From Alphaproteobacteria bacterium LSUCC0396 (GTDB lineage Bacteria > Pseudomonadota > Alphaproteobacteria > Puniceispirillales > Puniceispirillaceae), in the NCBI GenBank assembly GCA_041228345.1, contig CP166131.1, forward strand, positions 310,001 to 374,000: DNA of 64,000 bases, in the 5' to 3' direction. Positions 1 through 9,927 of this stretch are shown here, piece after piece. Numbering within the stretch: the first letter of the stretch is position 1; each line of letters begins with the position of its first letter. The translations under genes and the position numbers were made by a program. The notes below the pieces were generated by a model that made no database searches, was not told the DNA's origin, and saw only the letters and a list, made by a program, of their open reading frames with translations.

Positions 1-538
<538 letters not shown>

Positions 539-585
539 TTACAAAAATTCTCAGGATTGACAAAAGGCTAAAGATCAACCAGCCG

Positions 586-900
586 TCACTGACCTGTTGG
601 CACGACCGGACCGCCAGGCTTGGCCGGCGCTTCCTTGATCACATCATCAACGATGGAAACCGTCGCTTTGCCTGCACCCGCCATGATTGCGAGAATTATG
701 GTTGTAGCAAAAAATCCGACCGCCAATATCGCCGTCATGCGAGTCAATAAATTAGCCGTTCCGCGGGCTGTCATAAAGCCGCCACCGCCGCCGCCGCTGC
801 CGCCGATACCAAGACCGCCACCCTCACTGCGCTGCAGCAAAACAGTAATGACCAGCGCAAGCGCGATCAGTATATGTATGGTCAGAACCAGCGTTTCCAT
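586..900 (-). CDS. secG: Protein translocase subunit SecG
   Basis: SecG is the small accessory subunit of the SecYEG protein-conducting channel in the inner membrane. The 104-residue protein has the family layout: a first membrane helix (about residues 4-22), the conserved LLQRSEGGGLG loop, a glycine-rich run (residues 27-41), then TARGTANLLTRMTAILA leading into a second membrane helix (about 55-75). The C-terminal tail is short and rich in proline and alanine. An AGGA lies upstream of the ATG. It sits between tpiA and pyrG on the same strand. The proline-rich frame on the opposite strand is only a shadow of the glycine run. Confidence 0.96.
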   Translation of the reverse strand: METLVLTIHILIALALVITVLLQRSEGGGLGIGGSGGGGGGFMTARGTANLLTRMTAILAVGFFATTIILAIMAGAGKATVSIVDDVIKEAPAKPGGPVVPTGQ

Positions 901-1055
901 AATATTTTATATTCCTGCAAATAAGGTTGTTGCGCCGCTTATATGGTTTCTTCGACCGATTTTCAACCAAAATGCCGCAAATAAGCCCTTGGCAATTGAT
1001 CGCGCCAGCAGTCTTGCACGTAATTTGGCAGATTTTTTTTCAAAAACACGCGCAG

Positions 1056-1805
1056 TTACCCAGATTTTAACATTTGCGACCGGGCCGAAGCACAGATCGA
1101 GTCAAACGCTGGTGCATCAAGACTCGCGCCCCCAACAAGCGCCCCCCCGACATGGTCGACAGCGAATATGGAGGCTGCGTTTTCGGCATTAACCGAACCC
1201 CCATAAAGGATTGGCGGCGGCATATGACCGTTCTGGCGTTTTGGCAGTTCACTGGCGATAGCGGCGTGCATTGCCGCAATATCCGTTACTGATGCCACTT
1301 CGCCCGTGCCGATCGCCCAAACCGGCTCATAGGCGATCATAACCCGGCCTTCGGGGATAGACTTTGGCAATGATGCGTGCAGTTGGTCGATGACAATCTG
1401 CTCAGCGCGCCCGGCGCGCCGTTCATGAAGGCTTTCACCAAGGCAGATCACAACATCAAGATCATGGGCCAAAGCCTGCGCCGCCTTTGCCGCCACCAAG
1501 GCACTGGTCTCAGCATGATTGGCGCGGCGCTCTGAATGGCCCAACAGCACGACAGACACGCCGCAATCGCGCAGCATGGCCGCTGACACATCGCCTGTAT
1601 GCGCACCAGCCGCATCTTGATGACAATCCTGACCACCGAGGCGAACGTCACTGCCACCAAGCCGCACCGACATCGGCACCAGATAGGGGTGCGGCGCAAA
1701 CAGCAGGCGCGTCACCGGCGCAAAGCTTTGTGCAGTCAATGCCAAGGCCAAACCGCCAGCCACCTCCAAAGGTGGGTTCATTTTCCAATTCGCCGCAATA
1801 ATCAT
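1056..1805 (-). CDS. tpiA: Triose-phosphate isomerase
   Basis: Interconverts dihydroxyacetone phosphate and glyceraldehyde 3-phosphate in glycolysis and gluconeogenesis. The 249-residue length is normal for a TIM-barrel isomerase. Visible signatures are AANWKMN at residues 4-10 (substrate-binding Asn and Lys), the LGHSERR electrophile-His motif, the AYEPVWAIGTG catalytic-Glu motif and loop 6, and the ILYGGSVN phosphate-binding loop. The ATG is preceded by AGGGA at good spacing. It is transcribed away from ppiD and is followed by secG and pyrG. Confidence 0.97.
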   Translation of the reverse strand: MIIAANWKMNPPLEVAGGLALALTAQSFAPVTRLLFAPHPYLVPMSVRLGGSDVRLGGQDCHQDAAGAHTGDVSAAMLRDCGVSVVLLGHSERRANHAETSALVAAKAAQALAHDLDVVICLGESLHERRAGRAEQIVIDQLHASLPKSIPEGRVMIAYEPVWAIGTGEVASVTDIAAMHAAIASELPKRQNGHMPPPILYGGSVNAENAASIFAVDHVGGALVGGASLDAPAFDSICASARSQMLKSG

Positions 1806-2206
1806 TCGCGCTTCCCTATTTGCCCTTTCATATCTGCCGTGCCTGCTACCGTCGTATTTGGCAATGGCCTATCCCAATTTGGCGCATCCCGTTTTCTATT
1901 TAAATTTTCGCCAACAAGTGACCGCCAACACCCATAGGGTTCACCCCTGACATGATGCAACAGTTGAAACAGCGTACAGCGGCTGGTTAAAAACCGCCTA
2001 ATACTAACCCCACACACGCCATCTTGCCACCCCTCTGATCATCACTATCCACTGATACGATGAGAAATCCGGCTTTTTTCAGCCGGAAACTCAATATTTA
2101 CCGATATTGAAGTTGCCCCGCTTGTCGCCAATCTTTATTACCAATGGTAAAGCTTTTGAACTCTGGGCAGCGATGCTCACCAAATTACGAAATGGACGAC
2201 TGAAAA
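1806..2206. other. Divergent intergenic region, tpiA / ppiD
   Basis: A 401-bp gap between the minus-strand tpiA and the plus-strand ppiD must carry promoters for both. I see an inverted repeat, TCCGGC then about nine bases then GCCGGA, near 2067-2089. It has no convincing T-run on the plus strand, so I do not call it a terminator. No supported gene or RNA was found here. Confidence 0.5.
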
Positions 2207-4066
2207 ATGCTACAGGCGATGCGCAGCGGCACCAAATCCCCGATTATGAAGTTTTTCTTGCTGTTTTTGGCAGGTGGATTTGCGCTGTGGGGTGTTGGCG
2301 ACGTCACAACAGGTCTGATCGGTGGGAGCGACAAAGCCATTTCCGCCAGTGATGAGTCCGTTTCGCCGCGCGAAGTCGCCATGGAATTTGAGCGCACACG
2401 CCGCAATTACCTGCCAAACAGCACTGTTGGTGAGGCGCTTCAAGGTGGGTTGCTAAACGATATTATGGGCGCAATGTCCCGTGACGTGCTGTTCCGGGCG
2501 GAAAATGCGTCGCTTGGCCTTACCGTAACCCGCGAAATGCAGCGCGATGCAATTGTCAATGAAGGGTCGTTCAAAGACGAGCTTGGCAATTTCTCGGAAG
2601 GCAGGTTTGTGCAAACCTTGGCCAATGCTGGCATGTCTGAGGGTGATTACCTGCAACGGGTTGACGGCGTGCTGATGCGCGAACAGCTGGCCGGGTCAAT
2701 GGCAGTTGGCGCTCGCTTTGATGCGGCAAGTGCGCGCATTGTTGCAGCCTATGATCAAGAACGCCGCCGGGTGCGTTTGACCAGCTTTCCGGTCCTGCCC
2801 GAATCAATCGCGGCACCGACAGCAGCCGAGCTGGATGCCTATTTCGCCGAAAATAAATCGGCCTATGATGCGCCCGTACTGCGCAGCGCAACAATCGCCA
2901 GCATCTCTGCCGATATGATTGCGAGCAACCTTGAGATTGATGATGCCAAGATTGCCGCCGCATTCGAGAGCCGCATCGATGAATTCAGCACGCCGGAAAC
3001 ACGCAAGATTCGGCAAATGGTTTTCGATGATAAAACCGTCGCCGATACCGCCCTTTCGCGTGTTGCTGCCGGTGAAGATTTCGCTGCTGTTGCCGCTGAT
3101 GTGCTGCAATGGACTGAAGCTGATACCGATCTTGGCACGGTAACGAAAGCGGCGCTTGATCCTGTCCTAGCCGATGTTGCCTTTGCCGCCACTGCCGGCA
3201 TTGTTGCTGGGCCGGTCGAAACCGCTTTTGGCCATCATATTTTGATTGTCGATGAAATTGCCGAAGGCGGCGTGGCTCAGCTGGCTGACGTCAGGGAAAA
3301 AATTATTCAGACACTTCGCACCGAAGAATCGATCAATCTGCTGTATGATAAGGCAAACGAGTTTGAAGACGCGCTTGGTTCGGGGGCAACGCTTAGGGAA
3401 GCTGCGGCCAAGGTTGGCGGTCGCCTTGTCGAAATCAGCAATATAAGCCGTAATGGCCTCGATATTGACGGGAATCCGGTAACGGGTGACGGTGCTGACC
3501 TCATTCAGGATAGCGCCGTTCTTGACCTGATCTGGAGCAGTGAGCTGAACGAGACCAGCGTTATCCAAGAAGGTGGCGACGATATGTTCTTTGCGGTTAG
3601 AGCGACGGCGCAAACCTCGCAAAAGGAACGCAGCCTTGATGAAGTTCGCAACCGTGCCATCGCCGACTGGAAATTGGTACAAGCGATAAAACAAGCCAAA
3701 ACAAGTGCTGACGCCGCCGCAAAAGCCAATGGTGACACCGGCGAGCTCAGTGATCCATTCCGCCGCAACGGTCTTGGCCTCGACCATCAGGCCGCAGGGC
3801 TGATTGCAAAAAGCGCGTTTGGTCAGGCCGTTGGCCAAAGCGGTGTCATCGAAACCGGCAATGAGGCGATTACCGTCAAGACAGTTGAAATTGTCTCGGC
3901 AAAGGATGCCGATATTGATGAAACAAGCCAAGTTGTGGTCGAGGTGATGAACAACGCGTTGCGTGAAGATATGCTGAATATGGTGTTGCTTTCCCTGTCG
4001 GAAAAACATGACCTCCAGCTCAATGTTGCACCTGTCGAACAAATTTTGGTGGGAAGCCAGCAATAA
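2207..4066 (+). CDS. ppiD: PpiD/SurA-type membrane-anchored peptidyl-prolyl isomerase
   Basis: A periplasmic folding chaperone anchored in the inner membrane, expected to help newly exported proteins fold. The 619-residue protein starts with a short cytoplasmic segment and one membrane helix (about residues 14-32, FFLLFLAGGFALWGVGD). A SurA_N-like chaperone region follows. A parvulin-like rotamase region lies at about residues 260-350 and ends in FGHHILIVDEI, the usual last strand. A C-terminal PpiD region completes it. The stop overlaps the trpE start by one base (TAATG), so the two are co-transcribed. The PPIase core is divergent, so catalysis is not certain. Confidence 0.88.
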   Translation: MLQAMRSGTKSPIMKFFLLFLAGGFALWGVGDVTTGLIGGSDKAISASDESVSPREVAMEFERTRRNYLPNSTVGEALQGGLLNDIMGAMSRDVLFRAENASLGLTVTREMQRDAIVNEGSFKDELGNFSEGRFVQTLANAGMSEGDYLQRVDGVLMREQLAGSMAVGARFDAASARIVAAYDQERRRVRLTSFPVLPESIAAPTAAELDAYFAENKSAYDAPVLRSATIASISADMIASNLEIDDAKIAAAFESRIDEFSTPETRKIRQMVFDDKTVADTALSRVAAGEDFAAVAADVLQWTEADTDLGTVTKAALDPVLADVAFAATAGIVAGPVETAFGHHILIVDEIAEGGVAQLADVREKIIQTLRTEESINLLYDKANEFEDALGSGATLREAAAKVGGRLVEISNISRNGLDIDGNPVTGDGADLIQDSAVLDLIWSSELNETSVIQEGGDDMFFAVRATAQTSQKERSLDEVRNRAIADWKLVQAIKQAKTSADAAAKANGDTGELSDPFRRNGLGLDHQAAGLIAKSAFGQAVGQSGVIETGNEAITVKTVEIVSAKDADIDETSQVVVEVMNNALREDMLNMVLLSLSEKHDLQLNVAPVEQILVGSQQ

Positions 4067-5562
4067 TGCTCGCCAGCAGTGAAAATTTCGATCGGTTTGC
4101 AGCCCATTTCACGGCTGGCACCCGCCAGCTGGTGCACCGGGTTCTTGTTGCCGACACGCAGACCCCAGTCTCAGCGTATCTGAAGCTTGCCGGTAACAAA
4201 CCACATTGTTTCCTGCTGGAATCGGTTGAGGGCGGCGAGGTTCGCGGACGGTTCTCGGTAATCGGCCTTGATCCTGATCTGGTCTGGCGATGCCGTGATG
4301 GGCGCGCCGAAATTAACCGAACACCGCAAGATGATAGCGGCTTTATCGCAGAAACGCTGGCGCCATTAGACTCGCTTCGGCATTTGATGAGCCAGTCTGA
4401 AATGCCGGATACTGGCGACCTGCCACCGATGGCAGCCGGGTTATTTGGCTATTTCGGTTATGATATGATCCGGCTTATCGAGGCCATCCCAAATGCGAAT
4501 AATACCGCTGTTGAAATGGATGATTCGCTGTTATTGCGGCCATCATTGATTGCCATTTTTGACCGGTTAAAGGACAGCATCACCCTTGTGACGCAAATTC
4601 GCCCCGATGAGTGGGATAGTGCCAAGACGGCCTGGGATGACGCATTGGTGCGGCTGGATGCGGCGATTGATGATCTGGATAAGCCATTGCCTCATACTGA
4701 AATCGGCGATGCCAACACCCCGCTTCCCGAGCCCGGCACAAACATGGAAAAATCGGCCTTTTTGGACATGGTTGCCAAGGCAAAAGATTACATCCGTGCC
4801 GGTGACGTTTTCCAGATTGTGTTGTCACAACGCTTTAGCATTCCATTCCATCTGCCATCAATCAATCTTTACCGATCACTCAGGCGGTTGAACCCCTCGC
4901 CATTTCTGTTTCATTTTGATTTTGGGAAAATGGCCATTGTCGGCTCAAGCCCTGAAATTCTGGTTCGGCTTCGCGGCAAGGATGTTACCATCCGGCCCGT
5001 TGCGGGCACCAGAAAGCGCGGCAAAACGCCCGATGAAGATGTGGCAAACGCAGCTGATCTGATGGCCGATATTAAAGAACGCGCCGAACATCTTATGCTG
5101 CTTGACCTTGGCCGAAATGATGTTGGCCGGGTTTCAAAACCCGGAACGGTGCGGGTCAAATCAAACTATGAGGTAGAATATTACAGCCATGTGATGCATA
5201 TCGCGTCGCAGGTTGAAGGCGAAATCCGCGATGATTTGGATGCGATTGACGCCCTGATCGCCGGTTTTCCTGCCGGCACTGTTTCCGGTGCCCCAAAAAT
5301 CCGCGCGATGGAATTGATTGATGAATTAGAGCCTGACCGCCGCGGCGCCTATTCGGGCGCCATTGGTTATATTTCGGTCGCGGGTGATCTTGATACCTGT
5401 ATTGCGCTTCGAACTGCTGTGGTGAAAGACCAGACAATGTATGTTCAGGCTGGTGCTGGTATCGTTTATGACAGTGATCCGGAATCCGAATATGAAGAAA
5501 CCCGAAACAAAGCGCGCGCCCTAATCCGGGCAGCAGGCGAGGCATTGCGCTTTACCCGCTAG
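4066..5562 (+). CDS. trpE: Anthranilate synthase component I
   Basis: Makes anthranilate from chorismate, with ammonia supplied by TrpG, in the first committed step of tryptophan synthesis. At 498 residues it has the usual length. The N-terminal region contains FLLES, the conserved tryptophan feedback-binding motif. The chorismate-binding half has DVFQIVLSQRF, SPEILVR, RPVAGTRKRGK, LLDLGRNDVGRV, FPAGTVSGAPKIRAMELI and YSGAIGYIS, all hallmark segments. The start overlaps the ppiD stop by one base. The gene is not followed by trpG, trpD and trpC as in many alphaproteobacteria; an exported protein of unknown role comes next. Confidence 0.96.
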   Translation: MLASSENFDRFAAHFTAGTRQLVHRVLVADTQTPVSAYLKLAGNKPHCFLLESVEGGEVRGRFSVIGLDPDLVWRCRDGRAEINRTPQDDSGFIAETLAPLDSLRHLMSQSEMPDTGDLPPMAAGLFGYFGYDMIRLIEAIPNANNTAVEMDDSLLLRPSLIAIFDRLKDSITLVTQIRPDEWDSAKTAWDDALVRLDAAIDDLDKPLPHTEIGDANTPLPEPGTNMEKSAFLDMVAKAKDYIRAGDVFQIVLSQRFSIPFHLPSINLYRSLRRLNPSPFLFHFDFGKMAIVGSSPEILVRLRGKDVTIRPVAGTRKRGKTPDEDVANAADLMADIKERAEHLMLLDLGRNDVGRVSKPGTVRVKSNYEVEYYSHVMHIASQVEGEIRDDLDAIDALIAGFPAGTVSGAPKIRAMELIDELEPDRRGAYSGAIGYISVAGDLDTCIALRTAVVKDQTMYVQAGAGIVYDSDPESEYEETRNKARALIRAAGEALRFTR

Positions 5563-5755
5563 ATTTTGCGACGTTAAATCATAAAGCCCGTCTTGCTTAC
5601 CCCCGTCCGGCTTCACCCCGTCTTGCTAAAGGCCCATAGGGTCAAAGTCGCGGTTAAGTGCGCGTGACTTCAATTCTAAACGCCCCCTATACTGCCGGCA
5701 TATTAGATATTTCTAACCTATTCTCAATATCAGCCAACGCGCTGGAGGAGGCAGG

Positions 5756-6667
5756 ATGCATTATCTTTGTCGTAGAGTACTAATTGCTTGTTTTACCCTC
5801 ATCTTGCCGGTTGCAGCCGCAGCCCAGCCGGTAACACCGCAAAACACACCGCAAAACACACCGCAAAACACACCGCAAAACACATTCCAAAACACCTCGG
5901 TTAAGGCAGCCGAAAATGCGGCAATCTGTGCCGCCTTTGCCAAGATTATGGCACTACAGATTGAGCTTTACCCCAAAGCTGCAAAGACATGGTATGACCG
6001 CCAAGGCTTTTCCGCTGATCGGGTGCGATCGCTGGCTATTCTGAATGGGCGGCAAGATATCGACCCGCATGATATGAGCTTAATCCTGACCCGATATAGC
6101 AGCTGGCTATTAGGACGTTTGGCGGTTGCCCAAAACAGATCAATGCAGGGCACTAATGCTGGCAATAATCCCGGTTTTGATCCCGGAACCGATCCTTACG
6201 TCAAAGCCGCGCATTTCATCGGCGAGACATGCGCAAAAACCTATCGCGAGGCCGATTTATCGGCGCAACGCCACGGCGCTGCAATGCGCCAACAGACAAC
6301 ACTCCACGCAAACCCTGTTCCACCGGCAAATATTGCATCGAAGCAGGAACATGTCAGTATGGCGCCCGCATCGACATTCAGGTTGGAACAAGCGCAATCA
6401 CCAATCCGCGCAAAGTCAGGAAATACCGGGTTTGTTGTTGACCTTGGCACATTTCGCGACGCCGACGCTGCTAAACGCGCATCGGATCAAATGCAACGGC
6501 AATTCCGCCAAAAGGGTATGGATCTATGGCTTTACATTACGCCGGTTACAGTTGATGGGCGCGCCCGTTTGCGCCTGCATAGTGACGGTATCGGCCTTGG
6601 TATGACAAAAAAACTATGCGCCCTCGCCTGGTCACTGCAGCAGGCTTGTGTCCTGACACCGCTGTGA
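5756..6667 (+). CDS. Exported protein with SPOR-like C-terminal domain
   Basis: The 303-residue protein has a cleavable signal peptide at residues 1-23 (a hydrophobic run ending in AAAAQP), so it is probably periplasmic. Next comes a low-complexity segment of repeated NTPQ encoded by a 12-bp tandem repeat. A conserved-looking middle region with two cysteines follows. The last roughly 80 residues (GFVVDLGTFRDADAAKRASD onward) resemble a SPOR domain, which binds denuded peptidoglycan glycans. A strong GGAGGAGG ribosome site precedes the ATG. The role is unknown; cell-wall association is an inference from the SPOR-like end. Confidence 0.65.
   Translation: MHYLCRRVLIACFTLILPVAAAAQPVTPQNTPQNTPQNTPQNTFQNTSVKAAENAAICAAFAKIMALQIELYPKAAKTWYDRQGFSADRVRSLAILNGRQDIDPHDMSLILTRYSSWLLGRLAVAQNRSMQGTNAGNNPGFDPGTDPYVKAAHFIGETCAKTYREADLSAQRHGAAMRQQTTLHANPVPPANIASKQEHVSMAPASTFRLEQAQSPIRAKSGNTGFVVDLGTFRDADAAKRASDQMQRQFRQKGMDLWLYITPVTVDGRARLRLHSDGIGLGMTKKLCALAWSLQQACVLTPL
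5837..5884 (+). repeat. 12-bp tandem repeat inside a coding region, 4 copies
   Basis: Four perfect copies of CCGCAAAACACA, with a degenerate fifth copy, encode the peptide repeat NTPQ just after the signal peptide of the SPOR-like protein. The unit is a multiple of three, so a change in copy number would keep the frame. Confidence 0.95.
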
Positions 6668-6697
6668 TGACGACGTCGTTGATATCAATTTTATTGG

Positions 6698-6735
6698 GTG
6701 ATTACTGAGTAATTATTGAGTGATTATTGAGTGAT
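6698..6735 (+). repeat. 11-bp tandem repeat, about 3.4 copies
   Basis: GTGATTACTGA, GTAATTATTGA and GTGATTATTGA follow each other directly, then a partial GTGAT. The array lies just after the stop of the SPOR-like gene. A second, longer-unit direct repeat follows at 6746-6772 (TTCGGGGCTTG twice). Function unknown. Confidence 0.9.
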
Positions 6736-6861
6736 ACGCGGGCAGTTCGGGGCTTGGCGGGTTCGGGGCTTGCCATTTCACAACGGCTTTGCCTTAATGA
6801 TGCGGTGAGGTTACGGCGATAATGTCGCGGCCGGGTATGCTTTGATCTAAAGGCGCGCGTA

Positions 6862-7458
6862 ATGGATTTATCGACCGCTCTATCATTCACGCTGTTTGCC
6901 TTTGTCGCCGCTTTTACGCCCGGACCGAACAATGTGATGCTGGCCGCATCTGGCGCAAATTTTGGCTTTCGCGCCAGCTTGCCGCATATTTTTGGTGTCT
7001 TTACCGGCTTTATCTTGCTGGTTGTCGCCGCCGGCTTTGGTCTTGCCGGGTTATTTGCTGCCTTTCCAGCGCTTTATGACATTCTAAAGATTATCAGCAT
7101 TATTTTCCTTATCTATCTGGCGTGGAAGATTGCTCGTTCCGGCCGCGCCGAGGATCGCCACCGCGACCGGCCCTTGCGATTCTGGCAGGCGGCTATGTTC
7201 CAACTGGTTAACCCGAAAGGCATAACCGTCATCATCTCGTCCGTCACCGCCTATAGAAGCAGCGCGTCCGATCTGGCCAACGAAGTTTTGGTGATGTTTA
7301 TCGTCTTTACGATCACAACCGTCGGATCAACCTGCACATGGACATTATTTGGAATGGTCATTGGCCGGTTTCTGGGCACACCAGCACGGCTAAGCCGTTT
7401 CAACATCATCATGGCGGGTCTGTTGGTCGCCAGCCTATTGCCAATAGTGATAAGCTAG
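6862..7458 (+). CDS. LysE-family amino acid exporter
   Basis: An inner-membrane exporter of the LysE/RhtB family, which pumps amino acids or related metabolites out of the cell. The 198-residue protein has about six hydrophobic segments. It begins with the family signature AAFTPGPNNVMLAASGANFGF (residues 13-33), and FWQAAMFQLVNPKG in the middle is also typical. AAAGG stands upstream of the ATG. A good intrinsic terminator follows the stop immediately, so it is probably a single-gene unit. The substrate cannot be told from sequence. Confidence 0.9.
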   Translation: MDLSTALSFTLFAFVAAFTPGPNNVMLAASGANFGFRASLPHIFGVFTGFILLVVAAGFGLAGLFAAFPALYDILKIISIIFLIYLAWKIARSGRAEDRHRDRPLRFWQAAMFQLVNPKGITVIISSVTAYRSSASDLANEVLVMFIVFTITTVGSTCTWTLFGMVIGRFLGTPARLSRFNIIMAGLLVASLLPIVIS

Positions 7459-7482
7459 GCGGGGCAAAATCGCCCCGCTTTT
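7459..7482 (+). terminator. Rho-independent terminator after the LysE gene
   Basis: GCGGGGC, a six-base loop AAAATC... (partly shared with the stem edge), then GCCCCGC followed by TTTT. It begins one base after the stop codon. Confidence 0.85.
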
Positions 7483-7625
7483 AACGCAACTGGGCTAATC
7501 TCGCCTGACAACTGCCGCCATCAGCCAAAACCGGTACCATGCGGCAAACCGATCAATCGCATTTGCAAATACCGAAATTTCCGATAGGCTGAAAGACGAC
7601 AACAACATCCAAAAGACAGCAAAGC

Positions 7626-9410
7626 ATGAACGCGACCACACAAACGGCCACGTCGTCCCCCTACGTCACCAAGGCCAATCTTGCCGCAGCCTTTTTTAAA
7701 AATGCCGCTGTTCTTGGTGATAAACCGCTTTTATTTCATAAAAATCAGGGGAAATGGGTCGGACGGAACTGGAACGAGGTTGCCGATGCTGTTCGGCGGC
7801 TGGCAGCAGCTTTGGTTGCCGCTGGCATTAAACCGCGTGACCGGATTGTGATCAGTGCTGAAAACCGGCCCGAATGGGCCATTGCTGATCTGGCGGTGAT
7901 GTCGATTGGTGCCATTGTGGTGCCTGCCTATACCACCAACACCGAAGATGACCATGTCTATATCATGGAACATTCTGGTGCGGTCATTGCCATTACATCT
8001 GGCGGAGCACTCGCCAACCGGGTCGCGCTGGCAGCATCACGCGTTCAACATATCCGCATGCTGATAACGATGGATGCTGGTACAAAAATTCCCAGCCTTG
8101 GCAACCGCCCTTGCCATGATTGGCAAAGCCTGTTGGATAATAACGAGCCATTGACGGATATCGAGAACCGGATTGCCCAGCAGAACAGCGATGATACCTG
8201 TTGTTTTGTCTATACATCCGGAACTGGCGGACGGCCCAAGGGCGTTATGCTGACCCACCGGTCAATACAGGCTTGTATAAAGGCCTCGATCGAAATTTTG
8301 CGCGAAGGCGGCGTCGAAGAAAACCAGCGCTTTTTATCGCTTTTGCCGCTGTCCCACTCTTATGAACATACCGCCGGAATGCATTTGCCCATTCAAACAA
8401 AATCCGAGGTCTGGTATTGCGAATCTGCCGAACAGATTGGTGCCAATTTGCAAGAGGTCTCGCCAAGCCTGATGACCGCTGTGCCGCGGCTTTATGACGT
8501 GCTGCACGAACGTATCATGCGCAGCATCCACACCAAGGGTGGCCTTTCCGAGAAACTGTTTATGGAAACAATCCGCCTTGGCCGTAAACGCCTTGAGGGC
8601 AAAACACTGTTGCCACATGAATTTGTGCTGGATCTGTTTCTCGAAAAACTGGTGCGTCAAAAAATTCAGGAACGGCTGGGTGGCAAGCTGAAGTATTTTA
8701 TCTCGGGTGGCGCTGCCTTAAACCCCGAAATTGGCAGTTTTTTCATGGCTTTAGGGGTCAAGCTATTGCAAGGCTATGGCCAGACCGAAGCCTCGCCGGT
8801 AATTTCGGCAAACCGCCCGGGCAAAATTAAAATCGAAACCGTCGGCCCGCCCGTTGCCGGTGTTGAAGTCCGGTTTGCCAATGATGGTGAAATTCTGGTG
8901 CGAGGCGATTTGCTGATGAAAGGCTATTGGCGTGATGACCACAGCACCGCCGCAACGATCCGTGATGGCTGGCTATACACCGGTGACATTGGCAGTGCTG
9001 ACGAGGATGGCTATATCACCATCACCGGCCGTAAAAAGGAAATTATCGTCAATTCGGGCGGCGAAAATATCGTGCCTAGCCGGGTTGAAGCCCTGCTCAC
9101 AATCGAACCGGAAATCGAACAAGCAATGGTTGATGGTGACCGGCGGCCATGGCTGGCGGCGGTGATTGTACCAAGCGACGAAGCCCGGGCAAAAGCCGAG
9201 TCTGACGATGCTTTAAAACTGCTGATTGCCGAAACAGTCGACCGCGCAAACAGCCGCCTATCACAGATCGAGCGGGTTCGAAGATTTATCATCGCTGATG
9301 AGGACTTTACAAATGAAAACAGCCAATTGACGGCTACATTGAAAGTGCGTCGTCATGTGGTAAAGGCACGGTATCAAGATCGGCTGGACGCGCTTTACAC
9401 CCGCCGATGA
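7626..9410 (+). CDS. Long-chain fatty acid--CoA ligase (AMP-binding)
   Basis: Activates a fatty acid to its CoA thioester through an acyl-adenylate, at the membrane or in the cytosol. The 594-residue enzyme shows the ATP-binding P-loop YTSGTGGRPKGVMLTH (about residues 196-211), the GYGQTEASPVIS motif and the YTGDIG motif. GRKKEIIVNSGGENIVP is the C-terminal hinge of the FadD15/FAA1-like branch. The ATG lies in AAAGCATG, with no strong ribosome site. The exact chain length used cannot be deduced, so no gene symbol is given. Confidence 0.9.
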   Translation: MNATTQTATSSPYVTKANLAAAFFKNAAVLGDKPLLFHKNQGKWVGRNWNEVADAVRRLAAALVAAGIKPRDRIVISAENRPEWAIADLAVMSIGAIVVPAYTTNTEDDHVYIMEHSGAVIAITSGGALANRVALAASRVQHIRMLITMDAGTKIPSLGNRPCHDWQSLLDNNEPLTDIENRIAQQNSDDTCCFVYTSGTGGRPKGVMLTHRSIQACIKASIEILREGGVEENQRFLSLLPLSHSYEHTAGMHLPIQTKSEVWYCESAEQIGANLQEVSPSLMTAVPRLYDVLHERIMRSIHTKGGLSEKLFMETIRLGRKRLEGKTLLPHEFVLDLFLEKLVRQKIQERLGGKLKYFISGGAALNPEIGSFFMALGVKLLQGYGQTEASPVISANRPGKIKIETVGPPVAGVEVRFANDGEILVRGDLLMKGYWRDDHSTAATIRDGWLYTGDIGSADEDGYITITGRKKEIIVNSGGENIVPSRVEALLTIEPEIEQAMVDGDRRPWLAAVIVPSDEARAKAESDDALKLLIAETVDRANSRLSQIERVRRFIIADEDFTNENSQLTATLKVRRHVVKARYQDRLDALYTRR

Positions 9411-9450
9411 TGCCTGCCCTGCACGGTGTCGGCATCGCTCTAAAGGCGGA

Positions 9451-9678
9451 TTATTTCACCCATGTCGAGCTGCGTTTTGGCCCTAAATCATCGCGCATCA
9501 TTTGGCTGAACGCATCGGCAAAGCTTTGATTGGCAGCACGGTTCTTTTTCAAAATCGCATCGAGTGGGATTACGATATCACCATCTTTTCGCAGACGCGG
9601 CGGATCATAATTACCAAATCCGGCGACCAAAATTTCCAACGCCGCCATCAGGTCTCTTTCCTGTTCATCATAGGCCAT
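9451..9678 (-). CDS. Small conserved-looking hypothetical protein
   Basis: A 75-residue acidic/basic mixed protein (MAYDEQERDLMAALEIL...) with no membrane segment. I do not recognise it. I chose the ATG at 9678 because AAGGGA lies seven bases upstream; longer versions starting at ATG 9702 or GTG 9720 are possible in the same frame. It ends 41 bp from the stop of the acyl-CoA ligase, converging with it. Confidence 0.55.
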   Translation of the reverse strand: MAYDEQERDLMAALEILVAGFGNYDPPRLRKDGDIVIPLDAILKKNRAANQSFADAFSQMMRDDLGPKRSSTWVK

Positions 9679-9927
9679 CACTTCATCCCTTTCAGACACC
9701 ATCAAAAAACTACCTATCACCGTTCAGGTTAACGGCAGGGATTGGCAGAATTCAAGCCGCCATTATAATTTTCACTGCGCGCCGTCAGGCAAAGGCTATG
9801 ATCAGATTTTTTGCCCCTGATGTTCGCGATTGACCATGTTTCAGCCGTATTCGGAACAATGGTGCTAGGCTAACCGGCGTTAGCTATTAATCTCAGGGGT
9901 TTCTGCAACGCTCCAGACGAGGCCAAA

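Noticed and set aside
620-1192. Proline-rich 190-codon plus-strand frame opposite secG and tpiA
   Set aside because: The proline run is the complement of the glycine-rich SecG loop; secG and tpiA are clear on the other strand.
3167-4063. 298-codon minus-strand frame inside ppiD
   Set aside because: No domain or ribosome site; ppiD is coherent with family features and translationally coupled to trpE.
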